Positions 1 to 5,100 of a DNA stretch of 6,060 nt are shown here, one piece after another. The stretch is from contig DALTWN010000066.1 of the NCBI GenBank assembly GCA_029987045.1, positions 1 to 6,060 of the forward strand, given 5' to 3'. Position 1 is the first letter of the stretch, and the number at the start of each line of letters is the position of its first letter. The notes under the pieces are model-generated. The model was not told the DNA's origin. It saw nothing but the letters and a program-made list of their open reading frames with translations, and ran no database searches. This DNA comes from Methanocorpusculum sp. Lineage in GTDB: Archaea; Halobacteriota; Methanomicrobia; Methanomicrobiales; Methanocorpusculaceae. Made by a program: the position numbers and the translations under genes.

Positions 1-1121
1 CCCTTGACACCGAGTCTGGTGACGTATTTCAGGTTCTGCTTGAGTTCGGAGACTTCACCGAGGTATGCGAATTCTGCTTCAGTAATCGGTGCGTCTGCAA
101 TCTGGGAAGCCAAGTGTCCCATCTTTTCTGCAAGGTCTGCATATGCATCGACTTTGCTTCTGAGTTCCGGTGCGACGAGCGGTGCGTTGACAGCGCTCTT
201 TGCGGATCCGCCCTTTAAGACATCGATACACTGGTGTGCAACGGAAATGGCGACGTTCTTCTGTGCTTCGACCGTGGATGCGCCAAGGTGCGGGGTGACA
301 ATGACGTTATCGAGCTTGAGCAGTGGTGAATCTGTTGGCGGTTCGGTCTCGAAGACATCGAGTGCAGCTCCTGCGACTTTGCCGGAAACGAGTGCATCAT
401 AGAGTGCCTTCTCGTCGATGATCCCACCGCGGGCACAGTTGATCAGGCGTACGCCGTCTTTCATGGTCTTGATGGATTCAGTGTTGACCATGTGGGTGGT
501 GGACGGAATCAGTGGGGTGTGGACGGTGATGACATCTGCTTTGGTGAAGAGTTCTGCGACGCTCATCATTTCAACGCCCATTGCCGCTCCGACCTCTGCC
601 GGGATGAACGGATCGTATGCAATGACGGTCATTTCAAGTGCCTGTGCACGTTTTGCGACTTCACGGCCGATTCTGCCGAATCCGACGACACCGAGAACCT
701 TGCCGTTCATTTCATTGCCCATGAACTTTGAACGTTTCCATTCTCCTTTCTTGAGGGATGCAGTTGCCTGCGGAATGTTGCGGGCAAGAGCCATCATCAT
801 ACCGATGGTGTGTTCGGTCGCAGCGAGCGTATTTCCTTCCGGTGCATTTGAAACGATAATACCTTTCTTGGTTGCGGCTTCGGTATCGATATTGTCAACG
901 CCGACTCCGGCACGGCCGATATATTTCATTTTGTCTGCCGCTTCAATGATGCGTGCAGTTACCTGGGTTCCGGAACGTACGATAAGTGCATCGTAGTTGC
1001 CGATGATTTTGACCAGTTCGTCTTCCGAGAGGTCAGCCTTTTCATCCACTTCGCAGAAGTCTTTCAGAATCGCGACGCCTTCTGCTGCCAGTGGGTCTGA
1101 AACAAGTACTTTATAGGTCAC
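1..1121 (-). CDS. serA: D-3-phosphoglycerate dehydrogenase, C-terminus cut by window edge
   Basis: This enzyme oxidises 3-phosphoglycerate to 3-phosphohydroxypyruvate with NAD, the first step of the phosphorylated serine pathway in the cytoplasm. The frame is open from a GTG at 1121 to the window edge and gives 373 residues with no stop. It begins VTYKVLVSDPLA, a typical SerA N-terminus. Visible motifs are GRAGVGVDNID (about 69-79), the Rossmann signature GFGRIG (147-152) with the NAD-ribose acid D170, and the catalytic triad R231 (NCARGG), E260 (ETEPP) and H278 (TPHLGAS). Residues from about 320 enter the intervening domain of long-form enzymes. The C-terminal ACT domain expected in a protein of about 525 residues would lie beyond the window. 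An in-frame ATG at 1163 would add 14 residues, but the family N-terminus and the position of a TATA-like box favour the GTG. The gene appears to be transcribed alone, downstream of the M42 terminator. Identity is very secure; the exact start is less so. Confidence 0.95.
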   Translation of the reverse strand, partial: MTYKVLVSDPLAAEGVAILKDFCEVDEKADLSEDELVKIIGNYDALIVRSGTQVTARIIEAADKMKYIGRAGVGVDNIDTEAATKKGIIVSNAPEGNTLAATEHTIGMMMALARNIPQATASLKKGEWKRSKFMGNEMNGKVLGVVGFGRIGREVAKRAQALEMTVIAYDPFIPAEVGAAMGVEMMSVAELFTKADVITVHTPLIPSTTHMVNTESIKTMKDGVRLINCARGGIIDEKALYDALVSGKVAGAALDVFETEPPTDSPLLKLDNVIVTPHLGASTVEAQKNVAISVAHQCIDVLKGGSAKSAVNAPLVAPELRSKVDAYADLAEKMGHLASQIADAPITEAEFAYLGEVSELKQNLKYVTRLGVK

Positions 1122-1150
1122 GATAATCGGTATAGTATATGCTCTCCACT

Positions 1151-1160
1151 GATATAGAAC
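1151..1160 (-). promoter_or_regulatory. Probable TATA box of serA
   Basis: On the minus strand this reads GTTCTATATC, preceded by a purine-rich stretch (AAAAGGAATG) that could act as the TFB recognition element. Its centre is about 34 nt upstream of the serA GTG. With the usual archaeal spacing of roughly 25-27 nt, transcription would start near 1128-1131 and leave a leader of 7-10 nt. A second AT-rich run (about 1131-1140) lies too close to the GTG to serve. This is inferred from sequence alone and the match to consensus is only moderate. Confidence 0.35.
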
Positions 1161-1166
1161 CATTCC

Positions 1167-1178
1167 TTTTCTGGAAAA
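1167..1178. repeat. Short palindrome upstream of the serA promoter
   Basis: TTTTC-TG-GAAAA is a perfect 5-bp inverted repeat around a 2-nt centre. It lies just upstream of the proposed serA TATA box and TFB element, a common place for a transcription-factor site in archaea. Its size and AT-rich arms make chance occurrence likely. I claim only that the symmetry is present. Confidence 0.25.
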
Positions 1179-1273
1179 CGAGCGACAGAGAAAAACAGAG
1201 TTGATTTTTGGGAATTTCAGATGCAAATGATGAAAATATGGGTAATTTATGGGGATATGTTATCAATATTTTG

Positions 1274-1287
1274 AAAAAAATGAAAAA
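1274..1287 (-). terminator. Oligo-T terminator after the M42 peptidase gene
   Basis: Directly after the TAA of the M42 gene the minus strand reads TTTTTCATTTTTTTC, a T5 and a T7 tract two bases apart. No hairpin precedes them. Euryarchaeal RNA polymerase is known to terminate at U-rich tracts without a stem-loop, and tandem T runs are typical. This would end the hxlB-aminotransferase-M42 transcript before the serA promoter. Confidence 0.6.
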
Positions 1288-2337
1288 TTAGAGTTCCGGT
1301 TTCGTCTTGACTGCGTGGACAAGGAGGTTGATCGCTCCCTGCAGATCCTGCAGATCGATGACTTCGACCGGAGAGTGGATGTAGCGTGCCGGTACAGATA
1401 ACGGAATCGACGGGATTCCTCCGCGTTCGTACTGGATTGCGGATGCATCGGTGTTTCCGCCGTCGCCGACTTCGACCTGGAGTTTGATATTGTTCTTCTT
1501 TGCAACCTTCTTCAACCAGGCAAGAACTCTCGGGTCTGCCATGTGTCCTCTGCCGCTTGCGGAAACGAAACAGGCAACGACACCTTCGCCTAAGAAGACC
1601 GGAGCTTCGCGGCGTTCGATTCCCGGAGAGTCTCCCGGAATGGTGACATCGGTTGCAATGGCGATGTCAGGGTTGAGGGTATAGGAACTGGTCTTTGCCC
1701 CGCGAAGACCGATCTCTTCCTGAACGGTGAAGACTGCATAGATGGTATGCTTTGTCTGCATCTCCTTGAGGGCTCCGATCAGCATTGCGCAGCCTGCACG
1801 GTTGTCGAGTGCCTTGCCGGTTACAATGGTGCCGTTCAGCGGCGTGTAGTTGCGGTCGATGGTTGCGGTGGTGCCGACGACAATACCGAGTGCTTCGACT
1901 TCTTCCGGATTGTGGGCGCCGACATCAATGAAGAGATCCTTCATCTCAATCGGTTTCTTGCGGTCTGCTTCATTCATGACGTGCGGCGGTTTCATGCCGA
2001 GAACACCGACGACATCGCCCTTTTCACCGTGGAGAACGACTCTCTGGGATACGAGGGTCGGGTTGTACCATCCGCCGATACCGACGAAGTGCAGGAATCC
2101 GCGTTCGTCGATGTACTGAACCATCAGACCGATTTCATCCATGTGTGCGGCAAGCATGATCTTGAAATCGTCACCTTTCTTGATGGCAATCAGGTTCCCC
2201 ATCTTGTCGGTTTTGATTTCATCGACGTATCCTTCGATCTCTTTTCTGATGATGGCAGCTACACCGGTTTCATGTGCGGAAGTTCCGGTGGCGTTTGAAA
2301 GCTTTTCCAGTAATGCGTTAATTTCTTTGATTTCCAT
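1288..2337 (-). CDS. M42 family metallo-aminopeptidase (TET-like)
   Basis: This is a cytoplasmic di-metal aminopeptidase of family M42, which includes the TET and deblocking aminopeptidases. They trim short peptides and typically form dodecamers. Older annotations of the family as endoglucanase or cellulase are misleading. At 349 residues it is full length. The metal ligands are all visible: H65 and D67 (AAHMDEIG), D178 (GKALDNRAG), the E207-E208 pair (VQEEIGLRG), D230 (IATDVTIPGDSPG) and H321 (YIHSPVEV). The GDGGNTDASA motif (291-300) is also family-typical. Between about 70 and 165 lies the PDZ-like oligomerisation insert expected in M42. The ATG follows the aminotransferase stop by 2 nt. 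Only a weak GTGA element lies 7 nt upstream, so translation is probably coupled. It is the last gene of the hxlB operon. Substrate preference (leucyl, glutamyl or lysyl type) cannot be read from sequence. Confidence 0.95.
   Translation of the reverse strand: MEIKEINALLEKLSNATGTSAHETGVAAIIRKEIEGYVDEIKTDKMGNLIAIKKGDDFKIMLAAHMDEIGLMVQYIDERGFLHFVGIGGWYNPTLVSQRVVLHGEKGDVVGVLGMKPPHVMNEADRKKPIEMKDLFIDVGAHNPEEVEALGIVVGTTATIDRNYTPLNGTIVTGKALDNRAGCAMLIGALKEMQTKHTIYAVFTVQEEIGLRGAKTSSYTLNPDIAIATDVTIPGDSPGIERREAPVFLGEGVVACFVSASGRGHMADPRVLAWLKKVAKKNNIKLQVEVGDGGNTDASAIQYERGGIPSIPLSVPARYIHSPVEVIDLQDLQGAINLLVHAVKTKPEL
1339..1356. repeat. 9-bp tandem duplication inside the M42 gene
   Basis: CTGCAGATC occurs twice back to back. 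On the coding strand it encodes a repeated D-L-Q (DLQDLQ, about residues 328-333) in a surface-type helix just after the last metal ligand. It is in frame and harmless to the reading frame. It is probably chance or an old slippage event. Confidence 0.5.
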
Positions 2338-2339
2338 AG

Positions 2340-3449
2340 TTAGTTCACGACCGTTTTTATGCGTTTGAGTGCTTCTTTGATATTATTCTGTGATGTGGCG
2401 TAACTCATGCGTGCGTATCCTTCACCCAGGGTTCCGAATGCAGACCCCGGAGTAATTATGACATCTGCGGCGACGATTTTCATGACCGTGTCCACATCGA
2501 GTTTCGGGAATGCATAGAACGCTCCTTCCGGCATTGCGACTTCGATACCCATGTCATGCAGACCGTTGATCAGAAGATTGCGGCGGGCTTCATATTCTTT
2601 TTTCATGACGGCAATCGAGCTCTGATCTCCGGTATATGCTTCAAGGGCTGCATACTGTGCAATTGATGTGGGACAGGCAAGAGAGTATTGCTGGATCTTG
2701 ACAGCCTGACCGACCAGGTCTGCCGATCCTGCCATGAATCCGATTCTCCATCCGGTCATTGCATAGGTTTTGCTCGTGGCATTGATGGTGACGACATTGT
2801 CGCCGAATGTTGCGGCTGAAACGAACTTTGTATCGCCGTAACAGAATTTTTCATAGACTTCATCCGAGAGAACAGTGACCCCGTAGTCTGCAGCGCTTTC
2901 GACGACAGCCCTGATGGTTTCCGGTTTTTCTACCATGCCGGTAGGATTCGCCGGACTGTTGAGAACCATGACCTTGGTCTTCTTATCGGCAAAATGCTCT
3001 TTAAGTGTTTCAACGTCTAGATGCAGATCAGGTAGCAGCGGGACTGGATCGGGAGTTCCGCCGGCAAGAATTGCCAGTGATCCGTAGGAGACAAATCCCG
3101 GGTTGTTGAAAACGACTTTTTCTCCGTCTTCAATGAGCGAAGATATTGCCGCATTGAGTGCCCCAGACCCCCCTGCGGTAACCAGAATGTTCTCTTTCTG
3201 GTAGGATAGACCATTTTCCCGCTTCAGTTTGTCGGCAATTGCGATGCGGAGTTCGTCAAGACCGGCATTGTTGGTGTATCCGGTCTTACCGTCATTGATG
3301 GCACGGATGGCTGCATCCTTGATATTCTTCGGCGTGTCGAAATCAGGCTGGCCGAGTCCCATGTTGATGGCATTCGGTCCTGCAGCTTCGAACATTTTCC
3401 GGATTCCGGAAATATCAATGGAGGTTACTCGGTTTGCGAATTTGTCCAT
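2340..3449 (-). CDS. Class I/II PLP-dependent aminotransferase (AspC-like)
   Basis: This is a fold-type I aminotransferase that moves an amino group between an amino acid and a 2-oxo acid through pyridoxal phosphate. Its 369 residues are the usual length. Visible motifs are GLGQPDFDTP (31-40) at the N-terminus, the glycine-rich phosphate-binding TAGGSGA (91-97), N168 in NSPANPTG, D196 (pairs with the pyridine nitrogen) and Y199 in SDEVYE, the Schiff-base lysine K227 in ATSKTYAMTGWR, R235, and the substrate-carboxylate arginine R348 in YARMSYA. All key residues are intact. The family covers aspartate, alanine, aromatic and other aminotransferases, and the motifs do not settle which. A role with serA is not implied, because they are in different transcription units and the phosphoserine enzyme is a different subgroup. 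It starts 6 nt after hxlB with no recognisable Shine-Dalgarno sequence and ends 2 nt before the M42 gene, so it is the middle gene of a three-gene operon. Confidence 0.93.
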   Translation of the reverse strand: MDKFANRVTSIDISGIRKMFEAAGPNAINMGLGQPDFDTPKNIKDAAIRAINDGKTGYTNNAGLDELRIAIADKLKRENGLSYQKENILVTAGGSGALNAAISSLIEDGEKVVFNNPGFVSYGSLAILAGGTPDPVPLLPDLHLDVETLKEHFADKKTKVMVLNSPANPTGMVEKPETIRAVVESAADYGVTVLSDEVYEKFCYGDTKFVSAATFGDNVVTINATSKTYAMTGWRIGFMAGSADLVGQAVKIQQYSLACPTSIAQYAALEAYTGDQSSIAVMKKEYEARRNLLINGLHDMGIEVAMPEGAFYAFPKLDVDTVMKIVAADVIITPGSAFGTLGEGYARMSYATSQNNIKEALKRIKTVVN

Positions 3450-3455
3450 AATGAA

Positions 3456-4061
3456 TTACTCGATATTGGTGTGCCGTCTCTTCAGCTCGCTTTCATCAAT
3501 CTTCTTGAGTTCCATGATGGTGGAAATCACTGCGTCACTGAAGATAAGCGACGTGGTCTCGAAGATGGTTCCAAGAGGTGCAAACGAGCGGTATGCACCA
3601 AGCATCTGACGGATTTCATATTCGTGGGTATCATGCTGAATCGGGTCACGCTGTGTCTCGATTTTGATGAAATAGTCGGCAATCTTGCCTACACGCGAAT
3701 CCTGGTTTGAAGAAACCAGTGCAATCTTGACCCCGATGCTCTTTGCGGTCTCAGCGATATCTGCAACATATTTGGTGTTGCCGGATCCCGAGAATGCGAC
3801 AAGGAGATCGCCGTTTTCGACAGCAGGGGTAATGGTCTCTCCTACAACGTAGGAGACAAAGCCGGTATGCATGAGACGCATTGCAAACGATTTTGCAACA
3901 AGTCCCGATCTGCCGGCTCCAATGACATAGATACGTTTTGCGGCGAAAATTCCACTGATGAATGCAGCAACTTCATCCTGATTGATGGAGGTTGCAATGG
4001 TATCAATGCGGTTTGCCATGATACGCATCATGTTTGATACAGAGCGTCCTTCCGGATTCAT
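3456..4061 (-). CDS. hxlB: 6-phospho-3-hexuloisomerase (SIS domain)
   Basis: This enzyme interconverts D-arabino-3-hexulose 6-phosphate and fructose 6-phosphate. In archaea without an oxidative pentose phosphate pathway, the ribulose monophosphate route usually runs in reverse to supply ribulose 5-phosphate and release formaldehyde. The 201-residue protein is a single SIS domain. It shows the phosphosugar loop IGAGRSG (47-53), FAMRLMHTGF (59-68), VGETITP (73-79), the SGSGNT loop (91-96), PLGTIFETTSLIF (162-174) with the conserved Glu 168, and a C-terminal RRH (195-197), as in the characterised Methanocaldococcus enzyme recalled from memory. Residues about 136-161 form a segment roughly 20 longer than in that enzyme. 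The N-terminus could begin at Met 11, 12 or 15 instead. The TATA box about 31 nt upstream fits the ATG at 4061 with a near-leaderless mRNA. It is the first gene of the operon. The partner hexulose-phosphate synthase is not in the window. Confidence 0.94.
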   Translation of the reverse strand: MNPEGRSVSNMMRIMANRIDTIATSINQDEVAAFISGIFAAKRIYVIGAGRSGLVAKSFAMRLMHTGFVSYVVGETITPAVENGDLLVAFSGSGNTKYVADIAETAKSIGVKIALVSSNQDSRVGKIADYFIKIETQRDPIQHDTHEYEIRQMLGAYRSFAPLGTIFETTSLIFSDAVISTIMELKKIDESELKRRHTNIE

Positions 4062-4088
4062 AAACTATGTAATATTGGCGTTCGTTCC

Positions 4089-4095
4089 TATAAAT
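4089..4095 (-). promoter_or_regulatory. TATA box of the hxlB operon
   Basis: The minus strand reads ATTTATA, close to the archaeal TATA consensus. Its centre is about 31 nt upstream of the hxlB ATG. With the usual spacing the transcript would start at about 4065-4067, leaving a leader of roughly 5 nt. This agrees with the absence of a Shine-Dalgarno sequence before hxlB. The box lies between the T7 terminator of the upstream unit and the gene it serves. Confidence 0.6.
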
Positions 4096-4102
4096 GGTAG
4101 CG

Positions 4103-4109
4103 AAAAAAA
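4103..4109 (-). terminator. T7 terminator after the RaSEA-like gene
   Basis: Seven consecutive T residues on the minus strand begin 7 nt after the TAA of the radical SAM gene, preceded by CTTCCC. No stem-loop is visible. A T-tract of this size straight after a stop codon is the expected form of a euryarchaeal intrinsic terminator. It ends the M20-RaSEA transcript a few bases before the hxlB TATA box. Confidence 0.55.
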
Positions 4110-4115
4110 GGGAAG

Positions 4116-5099
4116 TTAATGAGTAAGCGGCATGTTCCATGACGTCTCGTTGTCAAGAACAAACTGCCACTCGTCTCTGCAGGATTCACCTGCATCCCAG
4201 ACGTTCTGCAGCACTTTCTTGTCTGCAGTCAGGGAATATTCGTTGATTGCGGCGACGATTTCCTTGTCAAGACATCCTTCGATCTGTTTGTCGCCGTTGT
4301 GCGGTCCGCGGGTGAATCCGCCGCCGACCGGATCGCAGGAAACGAATGTATCGGCATCCAGCAGAACCTTGACGGCTGACCAGAGATACGGCGGTCTGAA
4401 AGCACCTTTTCGCCAGTACTGTTCCAGTTCGGTCCGTCCCTGGACAGTACACAGATTCATGGAAATCATATCCGCATACGGGGCAACTTCCTTTATCGAT
4501 TTTGCCATATCTTCCATAGCTTCCTTTTCGGTCAGGAACAGGGGTTTCATCATCAGGTATGCTTTTACGGACGCACCGCATGCATGTGCGGTCTCCGCGG
4601 CTTTCTTGAAATCGGCGAAGGTATTTCCTTTATCAATGGATTTTTCGCGGATTGCATCATTTGTGGTTTCAAGACCGATAGCGACGGTCAGGGGGTGTTC
4701 CTGTCCGGCATCGAGCGTGGAAAGCAGCCGTTCGATCGCATCTTTGGTAACATATTCACAGCGTGATTCAGCAACGAGCGGTTTCCCTTTGAAGAACGTG
4801 CCGAAGGTGTCAAGCACTTCGAGCGGAACTTCGTGTGAATCAAAGACACTGCCGGAGGTGAATATCTTGGCAAGCTCGTATTCGTCGGCGGTGAAATTGT
4901 CGCCGAGCCAGGAAACCTGTGCTTTCATGTTCTGGATGAGTTCCGCGCTGGTATCGCGGTCGTTCTTATACCCGCACATGCGGCAGCGGTTCCAGGAGCA
5001 TCCTCCTGAAAGGAAGATGGCGGTCAGGGTCGATTTGACTTCGCCGAAGAATCTGTCCTGGCCTTTCCATGATGCGAGCGGTTTGATGATTTTTTCCAT
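4116..5099 (-). CDS. Radical SAM protein, probable archaeosine synthase subunit RaSEA
   Basis: This is predicted to be the radical SAM enzyme that works with ArcS on position 15 of archaeal tRNA. ArcS attaches lysine to the preQ0 base, and RaSEA then cleaves the adduct to leave the formamidine of archaeosine (G+). The 327-residue protein has the 4Fe-4S cysteines C34, C39 and C42 in GCSWNRCRMCGY, a CX4CX2C spacing with the CSW..C..CGY surroundings that I associate with this family rather than with the common CX3CX2C form. Further motifs are FTSGSVFD (80-87), ESR (111-113), IGLETTND (141-148), KAYLMMKPLFLTE (179-191) and DPVGGGFTRGPHN (256-268). The C-terminal cysteine motif after GPHN looks altered (one Cys at 276). 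The start is well fixed: GGAGGT lies 9 nt upstream and the gene follows the M20 stop by 1 nt. Family-level identity comes from recalled motifs. An uncharacterised Elp3-like radical SAM protein is the main alternative. Confidence 0.8.
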   Translation of the reverse strand: MEKIIKPLASWKGQDRFFGEVKSTLTAIFLSGGCSWNRCRMCGYKNDRDTSAELIQNMKAQVSWLGDNFTADEYELAKIFTSGSVFDSHEVPLEVLDTFGTFFKGKPLVAESRCEYVTKDAIERLLSTLDAGQEHPLTVAIGLETTNDAIREKSIDKGNTFADFKKAAETAHACGASVKAYLMMKPLFLTEKEAMEDMAKSIKEVAPYADMISMNLCTVQGRTELEQYWRKGAFRPPYLWSAVKVLLDADTFVSCDPVGGGFTRGPHNGDKQIEGCLDKEIVAAINEYSLTADKKVLQNVWDAGESCRDEWQFVLDNETSWNMPLTH

Positions 5100-5100
5100 G

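Noticed and set aside
4..996. Two plus-strand open frames (4..402 and 418..996) that might be read as separate genes
   Set aside because: Both are shadows of serA, whose NAD-binding and catalytic motifs are continuous on the minus strand across the whole stretch.
1213..1236. A weak inverted repeat (TTTCA...TGAAA) in the spacer upstream of serA
   Set aside because: The arms are only 5 bp with a 10-nt loop in AT-rich sequence, and it lies far from the proposed promoter. Chance is the best explanation.
1122..1287. A small gene or RNA in the spacer between the M42 gene and serA
   Set aside because: The 166 nt are AT-rich and contain terminator and promoter signals. I see no coding frame with start signals and no stable stem structure.
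1747..2298. A 183-codon plus-strand open frame opposite the M42 gene
   Set aside because: The opposite strand carries the complete M42 ligand set in frame. The plus-strand product has no recognisable motif and no start signals.
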